This document shows positions 10,000-19,719 of a stretch of 64,000 nucleotides of DNA, piece by piece. Made by a program: the position numbers and the translations under genes. This stretch comes from Desulfosudis oleivorans (GTDB lineage: Bacteria; Desulfobacterota; Desulfobacteria; Desulfobacterales; SURF-7). The notes under the pieces were generated by a model. The model was not told the DNA's origin and searched no databases. It saw only the letters and a list, made by a program, of their open reading frames with translations. Each line of letters begins with the position of its first letter. Position 1 is the first letter of the stretch. Location of the stretch: positions 35,196-99,195 of the forward strand of contig DYJC01000018.1 in the NCBI GenBank assembly GCA_020723305.1. Direction: 5' to 3'.

Positions 10000-12900
10000 A
10001 TGGCAAAGAATCCATGGAAAAGTTGGCATGATGTTGTGACATTGCGCGACGACCTCAAATCCGGCGAATTGCCGTTGCACATGTTTGCCGCTGATCTCTA
10101 TGATGTCGCAATGCAGCGTGGGGAACGGCCGGTTTATGAAAATCCGGAACAGTTTTTTGCCTTGACCTATCCGACCTATAATTTGCGTCAACTCGTTCGC
10201 GACGTAGCCCTCCGTGTAGCTGGAAAAAATGACAAGGCGGTTCGTCAGCTTGAATTAACCTATGGCGGTGGCAAGACACATACCTTGATTACGCTTCGGC
10301 ACCTGATGAGTGATCCGGAAAATCTTCCGTCTCTGACAGCGGTTGATGAATTTAAGGCTCATATCGGCCAGGACTTTCCCAAAGCGCGAATTGCCTGTAT
10401 CTGTTTTGATTACCTGGACATTGAAAAAGGAATGAAGATTTCGGCACCGGATGGTACAACAAGAACGCTTAAGCAGCCCTGGAGCGTTTTGGCGTATCAG
10501 ATCGCCGGTGATAAAGGCCTTCAATTGCTTCATCCGGATAACCTGGCCGAGGAGAGGGAATCAGCACCGGCTACCAATCTGCTGACCGATTTGCTGAAAT
10601 TACCCCTAAAAGAAGGGCTTGGGATTCTTGTGCTCATTGATGAGGTATTGATGTATGTCCGGGAAAAAGTAGCCTCGGATGCCAAATGGAATGACCGGAT
10701 CATCAATTTTTTTCAGTACCTGACCCAGGCCGCGACCAAGGTGGATCGATGTTGCATCGTGGCATCTTTGCTTGCAAGTGATCCGTTGAAAACAGATGTT
10801 TTCGGTCGGAAACTTCAGGGTGAACTGTATGATATTTTTCAGCGTCAGCGTGAAGAAGCGGTGGAACCGGTTGTGAAAGAAGACGTAGCAGAGGTCCTTC
10901 GTCGCCGTTTTTTTACTCCGGAATCGATCAGGGATCGTGATGCCTTTCGGCCCCATGTTCAAGCCGCCCTCAAGGGCCTGTTTGATTTGGACGAACAGAC
11001 CCAGAGGCAGGGGGCGGATGCTGAGGCTCGTTTTCTTCGCAGTTTTCCTTTTCATCCGGATCTGACAGAGGTGTTTTATACCAAATGGACTCAACTGGAT
11101 CGATTTCAAAAAACAAGGGGAGTGTTGCGAGCGTTTGCATTGGCGCTACGTGAAGCGGAAAAATGGGATAACAGTCCTTTAATCGGTCCTTGTGTGTTTT
11201 TAAACCAACCGGCCAAGGAGGGCTTGTCAGAGGTTTTGCGCGAGTTGGTTACTGTCGTGGATACAGAAGAACATGAGGGTAAACGACAGGCTTGGACTGG
11301 AATTATTGAAGGCGAACTGGGACGAGCGAGGGAGATTCAGCGGGATTCCGTTGGATTGCGTTTTCGGGAAGTAGAACAGACGGTCATTGCAACATTTCTT
11401 CATTCGCAGCCTATTGGTCAGAGCGTTAAAACCCGAGATTTAATGGTTTTAATCGCTCCAAATCGTCCGGATAAAATCGAGCTGGAAAAAGGATTGTTTC
11501 GCTGGTCGCAGGTCAGCTTCTGGTTGGATGATCAATATACTGCAGATAGCAGCAGTGAGTTGCCGGGAACATGGCGTCTGGGCAACCGTCCGAACCTCAC
11601 CCAAATGCATGCCGTGGCAGTAAACCGTGTTTCCGATGATGTGGTTCGTGCCCGGCTGCTGGATGAGATTGGAAGGACCAAGACTTTGTCTGCTGGTGCC
11701 AATGCATTTGGTGTTCGCGTCCATACATTGCCAGCCAAACCTCGAGACATTGAAGACGATGGTCTTTTTCACTATGGTATTCTTGGGCCAAGTGGTGCAA
11801 GCGACTCTGGTACGCCAAGCCCGAATGCTGTGCGATATCTGGAAGAAACCACCGGGCCTGAAAAACCCCGAGTTTATCGAAATTCCTTAATGCTTCTGGC
11901 TCCTTCCAAAGATGGGCTTGAAGTTGCTTCTGCAAGTGTCCGGGAATATCTGGCTTGGGAACAGGTGGGCGTTACCCTTCGGGAACAGCAAAAAGATGGT
12001 AATTTAGATGTGGCACGTATGCAGACACTTGCCATCAACCTTGACAAAGCAAAAGGTCGCATACCGGAAGCCATACGGCAGGCTTACTGTACGGTTGTAA
12101 CCATATCGGATAAAAATGAAGTGCAGGCATTCAAGATTAACGTGTCAGAGGAGACCCATTTTACCATCATCAAAAATGATGCACGTTCCAGAGTCCAGGA
12201 TTCTTCGATTGCAGCAGATGCCCTGTTGCCGGATGGCCCTTATAATTTATGGCGGGAGGGTGAAACAAGCAGACGCGTAAAAGACCTATCCGGTTCTTTT
12301 GCACAATTGCCCCACTTACCCAAAATGCTGAAAGCCCAGGCGATCATCGATACTTTGGCGGAAGGTTGTGAAATGGGGGCATTTGTATTGCGCTTGCCGC
12401 GTCCGGATGGTTCAGTCCGGACATGGTGGTTTTCAAGACCGGATGAAACTGCAATGAATGATCCGTCTCTTGAAATCGTTTTGTCTGAGGCGGCTGAGCT
12501 GCAAGAAATATCACCCTCACTGCTTATTCCGGAGCAACTGCCTGATTTGTGGCAAAATGATGCTATAACCGTTCAGGCAGTAATTGATTTTTTTAATGGA
12601 TCAAATGTCGTTCAGATTCAACGTGATGGGTATATGGAACCGCTACCGGTTCCCAAGGCATCAATAGAAGTTGTCAAACGAGCGGTCAGTCAGTCTGTCG
12701 AGTCTGGCTTGCTTTGGCTGACCAGTGGCCCGGCCAGCATCCTGGCAGAACCAATTCCTGCGGGAGTAATAACCGAACATGCATTGATTCAGAAGCCCCC
12801 AGTTCAGATTATGGCCGCTGAGATACTTCCGGAGACTTTACCCCAAGCATGGATAAATGAAACAGCATCCGCGCTTTCCATTGCCACTGCGCTATCTCAA

Positions 12901-13332
12901 AGATCCGGCAGGACGTTGCCTTGGAAAACCGTTCAAGATGTTGTGACGGCTTCTCTTCATGCACGGTTCACTAAACTTGATCCAAAATCCGAAAAATGGC
13001 CTTGTGAGTTTCCGGCTGCACAAGGAGTAATACTTAAGGTTTCTTCTGATTCTGAAGCAAATAGTGCTAACGAGTTCAAACCAGTTTATGGTGGAATGCG
13101 ATTAAATGCGAAAATGTTTGTTGCTCAAAGTGAATTAAAGCCATCAGAGATTCAAGACTTGGGAGACATTATTCCCAAACTGCTTGAGATTAAAAATAAG
13201 GCAAATATCCCTTTGGTATTTCGTTTTCAGATCGAACTGGGAAATGTTGAAACACAGCCGGATGAGGAAACTGTGAAATCGATGAATTCATTGCTAAGAG
13301 ATATTAAAAAGGGTTTTCAATTTGAGAAATGA
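10000..13332 (+). CDS. DUF499-domain ATPase
   Basis: A 1110-residue P-loop protein. DUF499 features are clear: KNPWKSWHDVVTLRDDL at the start, Walker A YGGGKTHTL at 88-96 and Walker B GILVLIDEV at 208-216. DUF499 proteins recur next to DUF1156 methyltransferases in defence islands and are comparable in size and place to the large ATPases of BREX (BrxC-like), though this similarity is functional inference. The ATG at 10000 is taken because GGAG ends nine bases upstream; a GTG at 9991 overlaps the previous stop. The last part, from about 13030, is more AT-rich than the rest. It is the final gene of the operon; the next gene is on the other strand. Confidence 0.85.
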   Translation: MAKNPWKSWHDVVTLRDDLKSGELPLHMFAADLYDVAMQRGERPVYENPEQFFALTYPTYNLRQLVRDVALRVAGKNDKAVRQLELTYGGGKTHTLITLRHLMSDPENLPSLTAVDEFKAHIGQDFPKARIACICFDYLDIEKGMKISAPDGTTRTLKQPWSVLAYQIAGDKGLQLLHPDNLAEERESAPATNLLTDLLKLPLKEGLGILVLIDEVLMYVREKVASDAKWNDRIINFFQYLTQAATKVDRCCIVASLLASDPLKTDVFGRKLQGELYDIFQRQREEAVEPVVKEDVAEVLRRRFFTPESIRDRDAFRPHVQAALKGLFDLDEQTQRQGADAEARFLRSFPFHPDLTEVFYTKWTQLDRFQKTRGVLRAFALALREAEKWDNSPLIGPCVFLNQPAKEGLSEVLRELVTVVDTEEHEGKRQAWTGIIEGELGRAREIQRDSVGLRFREVEQTVIATFLHSQPIGQSVKTRDLMVLIAPNRPDKIELEKGLFRWSQVSFWLDDQYTADSSSELPGTWRLGNRPNLTQMHAVAVNRVSDDVVRARLLDEIGRTKTLSAGANAFGVRVHTLPAKPRDIEDDGLFHYGILGPSGASDSGTPSPNAVRYLEETTGPEKPRVYRNSLMLLAPSKDGLEVASASVREYLAWEQVGVTLREQQKDGNLDVARMQTLAINLDKAKGRIPEAIRQAYCTVVTISDKNEVQAFKINVSEETHFTIIKNDARSRVQDSSIAADALLPDGPYNLWREGETSRRVKDLSGSFAQLPHLPKMLKAQAIIDTLAEGCEMGAFVLRLPRPDGSVRTWWFSRPDETAMNDPSLEIVLSEAAELQEISPSLLIPEQLPDLWQNDAITVQAVIDFFNGSNVVQIQRDGYMEPLPVPKASIEVVKRAVSQSVESGLLWLTSGPASILAEPIPAGVITEHALIQKPPVQIMAAEILPETLPQAWINETASALSIATALSQRSGRTLPWKTVQDVVTASLHARFTKLDPKSEKWPCEFPAAQGVILKVSSDSEANSANEFKPVYGGMRLNAKMFVAQSELKPSEIQDLGDIIPKLLEIKNKANIPLVFRFQIELGNVETQPDEETVKSMNSLLRDIKKGFQFEK

Positions 13333-13369
13333 AATAGGTAAAATATCAAATAGATTTCCCTTCTTCTTT

Positions 13370-14221
13370 TCAGAATTCCACAACCGGCATCAACGGAATC
13401 TCCGGATAGATCTGCCCATGACAGGGCGGCATGGAGTTGTACACCCAGTTGATATCAACGCTGCCGACTTCCGTAAAACGGGAGGTTGAAAATCCATTGA
13501 AGGTTCCCCGGATCAGGACATCCTCCATTTTCATGGTGAGTCCGAAAACAGCCACATGGGCTCCTTTAGGAATGGTTTTCAGTTCCTTCCGGTAGGCAAG
13601 GGAGGAAAACGCAAGCCTTCTGCTGTCGGCTGCCTGACATTGCAGAACCGGAACGATCAACGGGAAACCGTCATCGCTAATCCATGCGATGAATTTCAAG
13701 GCATCCAGGCGGTTGAAAATTCCTTCTGCAAATGGTTTGAGAATCCTGTCCTGGATAGCGGTTTTTACACCGCTCTTGGCCCATTTGGTCATAAGAGAAG
13801 ATAATACAATGCTGCCAAGCGGCAATCCTTCCTGACCGTATGTTTCCACAAGGTCGAAGAAGTGAACGGTGTGAATGCCGAAATAGGCATTATACCGGAA
13901 CATGGTCAGATTGTTGTAGGCCTCAAATTCAGGGCCTTCTTTTTTCAGGTGCGTCCATCTTGCCTTTCCGCGCCAGACCTTGCGATCCAGGGTCATGATC
14001 AGAAAACCGATCTGGTTGTTCTTCTGAATGTATTCCTTGCTTTTTCCCTTGCAGAACTCTCCAATGGTTACAACGGTTGAGGTTGCGGCCTGAATGGATG
14101 TGATCAAAGAGACATGGGGAAGTCCTTCCGGGGTGACAGAGGCGACAATACCGATTTTTTCTTCAGGTTTAAATGCCTTGATTTCATCTTCCGTGAATTG
14201 TTTTTTGGTGTCGGATATCAT
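13370..14221 (-). CDS. Pyridoxamine 5'-phosphate oxidase-like flavin-binding protein
   Basis: A 283-residue protein. Residues 20-80 (EKIGIVASVTPEGLPHVSLITSIQAA and following) have the split-barrel pattern of PNPOx/flavin-reductase-like proteins that bind FMN or F420-type cofactors. The second half is less typical. The start at 14221 is set by AAGGAGAG six bases upstream; it begins only ten bases after the stop of the activase gene, so it is the last gene of the glycyl-radical operon. It may be a reductase or sensor serving the radical enzyme system, but no direct evidence of its reaction is visible. Confidence 0.6.
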   Translation of the reverse strand: MISDTKKQFTEDEIKAFKPEEKIGIVASVTPEGLPHVSLITSIQAATSTVVTIGEFCKGKSKEYIQKNNQIGFLIMTLDRKVWRGKARWTHLKKEGPEFEAYNNLTMFRYNAYFGIHTVHFFDLVETYGQEGLPLGSIVLSSLMTKWAKSGVKTAIQDRILKPFAEGIFNRLDALKFIAWISDDGFPLIVPVLQCQAADSRRLAFSSLAYRKELKTIPKGAHVAVFGLTMKMEDVLIRGTFNGFSTSRFTEVGSVDINWVYNSMPPCHGQIYPEIPLMPVVEF

Positions 14222-14231
14222 GGGTCTCTCC

Positions 14232-15233
14232 TTATTCATTAGCGGCGGATTGTTTTTCCGTAACTTTTTTTTCTTCCAGACGGGTTGAACCAGTCCATGC
14301 AACAATCTCCGGATTTACGCCTGATTCTCTTGCGATCCTTGCAAACTGATCCATGGATTCTTTTGTCAGCAGCAATTCATCCTGCAATATCCATTTTTCT
14401 CCCAGCCGGAAGTATTTATCCTTACAAAGATTGTTAAAGGCACAAAGCTCCCATCGATCCACAATGTTGGGAAGGTTTTTGGCAATAAAGTCTCCGATTT
14501 TTGAAACATTCTCCTCACGGGCCGTCATTCCGGGAATCATGGGGGTTCTGATCCAGAGAGCCGCCGGGTAAATATGACTTCTGATGTATTCTGCCGTATA
14601 CAGAAGGTTTTCAAGAATCCTGCCATTGTATTCTCCGGTGAACTGTTTATGTTTTTCGGTATCCATCTCCTTTAGATCAAACAGTACCATGGAGGAGTAG
14701 GGAAGGAGTTGTTCCAGCATCCGGGTTGCATATAATCCGCAGGTGTCAAGGGCGGTATGGATTCCCCTTTCCCGAAGGGATTTCAGAAACATCCCGACAA
14801 ACGCTGCCTGCATTCCGGGCTCTCCTCCGGATACAGTGATGCCGCCTTTGGATTTTTCAAAATAAGCCTTGTCCTTTACTACCTCGTTGGTCAGGTCGTC
14901 AAGACTCCACTTTTTTCCCAGAAGCTCCATGGCGGTTGAGGGGCACTCTTTTGCACAGAGTCCGCATCCATTGCAGGCGGACCGGTTGATTTCCATACCT
15001 GCTTCCGTGAGAGAAAGCGAATGGGATTGGCATACTGCTATACAGGTTTTGCATCCCAGGCACCTTGAACCGATCCAGTGAACCTGGGGCTGCATGGAGA
15101 TGCTTTCGGGGTTATGGCACCATTTGCATTTCAGGCCGCATCCTTTAAAAAATACGGTTGTGCGGATGCCTGGGCCGTCTTCCGTAGACATCCGCTGGAT
15201 TTCAAGGATTCTGGCCGTTGGTTTAGAATCCAT
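14232..15233 (-). CDS. Glycyl radical enzyme activase (radical SAM, PFL-activase family)
   Basis: A 333-residue radical SAM protein that makes the glycyl radical on its partner. The start IQRMSTEDGPGIRTTVFFKGC is typical of this family. The SAM [4Fe-4S] cysteines are C32, C36 and C39 (CxxxCxxC). Two extra ferredoxin-type clusters follow, C58/61/64/68 and C87/90/93/97, the arrangement seen in activases of larger glycyl radical enzymes (glycerol, choline, benzylsuccinate and related types) rather than the short PFL activase. SGGEPGMQ is the SAM-binding GGE motif. It overlaps the end of the radical enzyme gene by 11 bases, so the pair is translationally coupled. Confidence 0.93.
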   Translation of the reverse strand: MDSKPTARILEIQRMSTEDGPGIRTTVFFKGCGLKCKWCHNPESISMQPQVHWIGSRCLGCKTCIAVCQSHSLSLTEAGMEINRSACNGCGLCAKECPSTAMELLGKKWSLDDLTNEVVKDKAYFEKSKGGITVSGGEPGMQAAFVGMFLKSLRERGIHTALDTCGLYATRMLEQLLPYSSMVLFDLKEMDTEKHKQFTGEYNGRILENLLYTAEYIRSHIYPAALWIRTPMIPGMTAREENVSKIGDFIAKNLPNIVDRWELCAFNNLCKDKYFRLGEKWILQDELLLTKESMDQFARIARESGVNPEIVAWTGSTRLEEKKVTEKQSAANE

Positions 15234-17736
15234 TGTGGCTGACCCTCTGGATCACTTCATTTTGAAGCTCCCGGCCTACGGTGGTAAAGTAGGCGTTGTA
15301 GCCGGTGATCCGTACAAGCAGGTGCCGGTAATCCTGTGGATTCTTCTGGGCATCGATCAGCACTTTTGGATCCAGGATATTGACCTGAAGGGCCGTGCCT
15401 CCGTTTTCCGTATATCCCCTCAGAAAAGCTTTGAATTTGTCCCGATGTTCCGGATCCCGGATAATCGACGGGTTGAATGTAATGGTATGACTGGCACCAT
15501 TCGGAAGATGATTCACATAGTCTTCCCAGAATCCGGCTGTTTTGGATTTGCCGCCCAGTGCTTTTCCAACGGAATTGGCATTGGCGGTCGGCCCATGGAT
15601 ATCCGCACCATTGGAAGGGCAGATCGCGTTGGAGAGAAACTGCCCTTTCCGGCGGCCATCTGCGCTTGCTGCCATAACATATCCATCGCCTGCCCAGTAG
15701 TTCCAGCTCAGCATGCCGGGCCTGAATTTCCGTCCGGTTGAGCGTGTGGTATGCTTCCAGGTCTCCTCGCACCAGAGTTCCATCACCTGCGTTGCCATCC
15801 GGTCGGCTTCGTCGTCGTCCCTTCCGTACTTGGGGGCTTTGTTTTTGGCTATGGCCTGGAGGATTTCATGCCCCTGCCAGTTGTCTTTAAGCGCCTGTAT
15901 CAGTTCAGACATGGTGCATTTCTTTTCGTCAAACACCAGGTATTTGATGGCCAGCAGCGAATCCACTGTGGTTGCATACGTGACCGCTTCAATGGTGGTA
16001 TAGCTGATTTCCGCCCCTCCCTGGGTGACATCCAGACCTTTTTCCGCGCATCCTTTTACAAGGCAGGACAGATAGGGCGTATTGAAATACTCTTTCCGTA
16101 TCGATTCGGAGCGTTCATACAGATCCACACATTTCCGGATGATATACCGGACTTGGGCCTCAAATGCTTTCCAGAATTCCGGCCAGGTCTGAAAACCCGT
16201 GGCATCCCCTGTAACCGGGCCGTCCTGGGTGATTTTTTCCACTTTTCCGGTCATGGGATTCCGGTAGGGAAGAAGATCTTTTCCGCCGGTCATGGCCAGT
16301 TCCACTGCTTTTAAAAGATTCAGGTTGTTGTCAACCGTTCCGGACCGGTCATTCCCGACCATGGTGTTTTCAAGGCATCCCACCGGCGCATAGTTGAAAA
16401 CATTCTCCTCGTTGATGAGATGGCTGATTCCGGACATTTTTGCCTCCAGCATCATGCCGGCCATGGATCGTTCGTCAAAGTTGAGCAGAAAGGGAGCGCC
16501 CTGACTTGAAGAGATCATATCCGTGACTTTATCCAGGAGTGGTTCCGGTGAATTGCGATGCAGCCGGACATTGGGCTTGGGCTCTAATATTGGAGTCATT
16601 TCATCGATCACTTCCAGGAAGGCATAGGTCAGGTCATTGGTCAGATCTTTTCCGCCCTTGCCCATGCCGGAAAGGGTGATGAGCTGACCGAATCCGGCCG
16701 TAATCCCCTGGTTGCCGTTCCGGATCATGGCATCGTAAGCCGTGTTGCAATGGATCCAGAAACATTTCAGAATCTCTTTTCCAAATTCCCGATTCATTCC
16801 CATGTTCAGGGAATGCTCCCAGAAGGGCAGGAGATACTGGTCGATTCTCCCGAAAGAGATTCCAGGCCCCGGGTAATTCTCATCACTCATGATCAGCATG
16901 TGGGTGATCCAGAGAGCCTGAACCGCTTCCCAGAAGGTTTTCGGGGGTTCCCAGGGAACACGATCCAGATTTTGCGCCATCTGCATGAGTTCTTCCTTCC
17001 GGATCGGGTCTGTTCCCGGTTTGGCCAGATTCCGGCACAATTTTGCATAGGCAGCTGAAAAATCTCTCGGCATGGTAGATGCTGTGATCATGGCGCGCAA
17101 CTGAGATCCTTTTGTTCCGGATTTTTCAGCTTGGTTCAACTGATTGTACTTCCGGGTAAGATCTTCATGGATACCTTTCCACCCAATCTGCAAAGCTCTT
17201 TCATGACCGGGAATCAGGTGACCGCTTGTGGCACCGGAATTGCCGTAACCATGATCATGGAACCATTTCATCGCAGCCCTGGCGCCCTGTTTTCCGGCTG
17301 TCAGTTTATCGTATTGTTTCTGCTCTTCCCGGTTCAGACAAAGGGAAGTCTGGACATTGAACCGTCCGCCGGCGATCAGGTCTCCGGGAAGGATCTCTTT
17401 GGGAACATGGCTCACCATGGTTTCCTTGACAAACCACGCTCTTCTTTCCGGCAGGCTCCAGGACCAGAAATTCTTATCCAGATCAACCGGCCTTGCTGCC
17501 TGGCGATAGGAACTCACCATGGTCTGCATCAGCATATAGGTTTCCGGAACAATATAAAATGTCATCTCATTGAACTGGATATCCCAGGGGGTTCCGGTAG
17601 ACCATGCAGTGTATTCATTGTTCCAGGCCCGCTCGGTTCCCTTGAAGTAGTAGTCTCTGAGCCAGGAGATTCTGCTGGAAAGGCTTTTGGGCTTTTTGAT
17701 CTCTGGAATTTCTTTTTGAAGCGCTGGTAAGGTCAT
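15223..17736 (-). CDS. Glycyl radical enzyme (PFL-like) of unassigned substrate
   Basis: An 837-residue enzyme of the pyruvate formate-lyase superfamily. The radical-bearing glycine is G812 in RITGYNAYF and the active-site thiyl cysteine is C454 in NYAPVGCLEN. Having Glu two residues after the Cys (GCxE) puts it with the dehydratase/lyase/decarboxylase types rather than PFL (Cys-Cys) or benzylsuccinate synthase. Residues around the substrate pocket do not let me assign glycerol, choline, isethionate, hydroxyproline or arylacetate with confidence; the spacing from Cys to Gly (358) is longer than I recall for isethionate lyase. The gene starts ten bases after the FadR-type regulator and is followed by its activase. 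It would work only under anoxic conditions. Confidence 0.92.
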   Translation of the reverse strand: MTLPALQKEIPEIKKPKSLSSRISWLRDYYFKGTERAWNNEYTAWSTGTPWDIQFNEMTFYIVPETYMLMQTMVSSYRQAARPVDLDKNFWSWSLPERRAWFVKETMVSHVPKEILPGDLIAGGRFNVQTSLCLNREEQKQYDKLTAGKQGARAAMKWFHDHGYGNSGATSGHLIPGHERALQIGWKGIHEDLTRKYNQLNQAEKSGTKGSQLRAMITASTMPRDFSAAYAKLCRNLAKPGTDPIRKEELMQMAQNLDRVPWEPPKTFWEAVQALWITHMLIMSDENYPGPGISFGRIDQYLLPFWEHSLNMGMNREFGKEILKCFWIHCNTAYDAMIRNGNQGITAGFGQLITLSGMGKGGKDLTNDLTYAFLEVIDEMTPILEPKPNVRLHRNSPEPLLDKVTDMISSSQGAPFLLNFDERSMAGMMLEAKMSGISHLINEENVFNYAPVGCLENTMVGNDRSGTVDNNLNLLKAVELAMTGGKDLLPYRNPMTGKVEKITQDGPVTGDATGFQTWPEFWKAFEAQVRYIIRKCVDLYERSESIRKEYFNTPYLSCLVKGCAEKGLDVTQGGAEISYTTIEAVTYATTVDSLLAIKYLVFDEKKCTMSELIQALKDNWQGHEILQAIAKNKAPKYGRDDDEADRMATQVMELWCEETWKHTTRSTGRKFRPGMLSWNYWAGDGYVMAASADGRRKGQFLSNAICPSNGADIHGPTANANSVGKALGGKSKTAGFWEDYVNHLPNGASHTITFNPSIIRDPEHRDKFKAFLRGYTENGGTALQVNILDPKVLIDAQKNPQDYRHLLVRITGYNAYFTTVGRELQNEVIQRVSHNGF

Positions 17737-17746
17737 GGTGGTCTCC

Positions 17747-18469
17747 TTATTTGTTTATGAGTTCTTTCAGGATTTTTTCGCCATGGGCAAGCAGACGGGT
17801 CATCACATGCACAGCATCGTCCTCACTCTTTTTTTCAATGGCGGTTGCCAGTTGATGGTGAAACTCAAGAACGGCTGGAATCACGGAAGGCAGGCTGAAA
17901 AACAATCCGGTAAGATTGGTGTAAACCTGTTTGAAAGAGTTCAGGAGAAGGGGATAGCTCGGATTGTCGGTTAAAATGGCAAGAAGCAGGTGAAATTGAA
18001 AATCCAGTTCGGTCAGAAGGGATATGTTATTCCGGGCAGCGTCCTGTTCCTGAAGAACAAGCTGATTCAGTTCTCCTGCCTGTTCGTCTGTACGGTTTTT
18101 TGCCGCCAGTCTTGCATTTTCGGTTTCAAACAGAATCCGCATATCCAGCAGCCCTTCCAGAAGCTTTGGCTCCAGTTTTCCGTCATGATAGTTGACCAGG
18201 GAGTTCAATAGGGCAAGAGAACCTTCTTTTCTGTAATCATTGACAACCGAGCCAATCCTGGGCTTCAGGGAAACCAGCCCCTTGGCGGCGATGTCCACAA
18301 GCGCTTCGTGGACAACCGGCCTGCTGACACCAAGCTGCATGGCCAGTTCTCTTTCCGAGGGAAGTTTCTGCCCCGGAGACAATTTTCCGGAGATGATCAA
18401 CTCTTCAAAACGGGTAACGCACACATCTTTTAATGAATCGGTTTTCACCGGCTTTAATCTGGGTATCAT
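17747..18469 (-). CDS. FadR-subfamily GntR transcriptional regulator
   Basis: A 240-residue regulator. The winged helix LSPGQKLPSERELAMQLGVSRPVVHEAL is classical GntR, and the all-helical C-terminal domain (FCD) has the metal/ligand-binding pattern seen in the FadR branch, with D..H and two later histidines (LEFHHQLA; LLAHGEK). The start at 18469 follows AAAGGAAAA; a longer frame to 18529 would run through the promoter. It is the first gene of the operon with the radical enzyme, activase and flavin protein, and probably responds to the substrate or product of that enzyme. Confidence 0.9.
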   Translation of the reverse strand: MIPRLKPVKTDSLKDVCVTRFEELIISGKLSPGQKLPSERELAMQLGVSRPVVHEALVDIAAKGLVSLKPRIGSVVNDYRKEGSLALLNSLVNYHDGKLEPKLLEGLLDMRILFETENARLAAKNRTDEQAGELNQLVLQEQDAARNNISLLTELDFQFHLLLAILTDNPSYPLLLNSFKQVYTNLTGLFFSLPSVIPAVLEFHHQLATAIEKKSEDDAVHVMTRLLAHGEKILKELINK

Positions 18470-18490
18470 CAGTTTTCCTTTTCTGGCTGG

Positions 18491-18529
18491 TGGTATTACC
18501 AGGCTACCGTATCCCCATACCTCTGTCAA
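18491..18529 (-). promoter_or_regulatory. Promoter and GntR-type operator of the glycyl-radical operon
   Basis: On the minus strand TTGACA lies at 18529-18524 and a weak -10 (TAGCCT) after 17 bases. Immediately next to it, 18491-18501 reads TGGTATTACCA, a palindrome of the form TGGT-N3-ACCA, which is the classical FadR-family operator. It lies about 20 bases upstream of the regulator's start codon, so the regulator probably controls its own operon. Confidence 0.6.
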
Positions 18530-18621
18530 GTAGAAAATGAAACATATTGACCATCCATCCGGAAGAGACTATAGAAATGGTGTCGATGGTTCTATAACAT
18601 CCTAACCCAGTATGCGAATTC

Positions 18622-19719
18622 ATGATCCGGTTGAAATACATACCCTTTTTTATAATGATGGCAATTATCTGCATGAATTGTTTTGTTTCCTGCTCTACCA
18701 TCAATCTGAAGCCATACTATACGGATCTTTTTAATCATTATGATGATCCGGAAACCTATTTTTTTTCATCTGTCTCCAAAAATGACATCATCCAGGTCAT
18801 GCGCATGATTGAAGAGAACATCGTACCCATCAATACAACCGATCCTTATGGACAGACTGCGGTTATCCTGGCAGCACAAAAGGGACATCTGGGAATGGTG
18901 GAATATCTGATTCAGCAAAAGACAGATCTGAATATCATGGATGAAAACGGGTCTACCGCCCTGATGGCCGCTATCCAGAACGGGTGTATGGATATTGCGG
19001 TACTGCTTGTCAACCAGGGAGCGGGAATCAATACAAAAGACCTTTCCGGGAATTTCCCATTACAGACAGCAATCATAAACGATGAAGCTGAATTTGTTAT
19101 CTTTTTACTGGAACGGGGTGCGGAGTTGAATATGCACGATGGAGACGGAAACTCTCCCCTGATGCTGGCCATCCGATACAACAATAGGGTGATTGCGAGT
19201 CATCTCCTATCCAAAAATTGCAATCTCCGGAGTACAAACGCTGCCGGAGAAACTGCGCTTCACCTTGCCTTGCAATACAACAACGATGAAATTGCCGGAT
19301 CATTGATTGAACATGGGGCGGATCTGAATCAAAAAGATGGCAGTGGTTCTACTCCGCTGATGCTTGCCGTGGATTATTATGCAATTGAGATGATCAGACT
19401 GATGCTGGACAGGAGCGTAGATTTGGATATCCGGAATCATCTTGGCGAAACCGCTTTAATAAAAGCGTTTATGAACGGGTATATGGAAATCATACCCATT
19501 CTGCTGGAGAAAAATCCCAATCTGGATATCCGTGACAACCAGGGATTTACCATTTTAATGAGAGCCGCATATGACGGCTATATTGATATTGTACAAAACC
19601 TTGTTCAAAAAGGTGCGGATCAGACCATACGGAATTTTGAAGGAAAAACCGCCCTGGACCTGGCACGGGAGCGCCGGTATGAAAATATTGCTGAATTTCT
19701 TAAGAATGCATCCAGATAG
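18622..19719 (+). CDS. Ankyrin-repeat lipoprotein-like protein
   Basis: A 365-residue protein with an N-terminal export signal (FFIMMAIICMNCFVSC, the last Cys in a weak lipobox context) followed by about eight tandem ankyrin repeats of 33 residues, recognisable by repeats of G-x-T-A-L-x-x-A and L-x-x-x-G-A-D/N. Ankyrin arrays bind other proteins; exported bacterial ones are often envelope or immunity factors. Its end overlaps the start of the hydrolase gene by 14 bases, so the two are probably co-translated and may act together. No strong ribosome site is seen at the ATG, so the exact start is not certain. Confidence 0.8.
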   Translation: MIRLKYIPFFIMMAIICMNCFVSCSTINLKPYYTDLFNHYDDPETYFFSSVSKNDIIQVMRMIEENIVPINTTDPYGQTAVILAAQKGHLGMVEYLIQQKTDLNIMDENGSTALMAAIQNGCMDIAVLLVNQGAGINTKDLSGNFPLQTAIINDEAEFVIFLLERGAELNMHDGDGNSPLMLAIRYNNRVIASHLLSKNCNLRSTNAAGETALHLALQYNNDEIAGSLIEHGADLNQKDGSGSTPLMLAVDYYAIEMIRLMLDRSVDLDIRNHLGETALIKAFMNGYMEIIPILLEKNPNLDIRDNQGFTILMRAAYDGYIDIVQNLVQKGADQTIRNFEGKTALDLARERRYENIAEFLKNASR

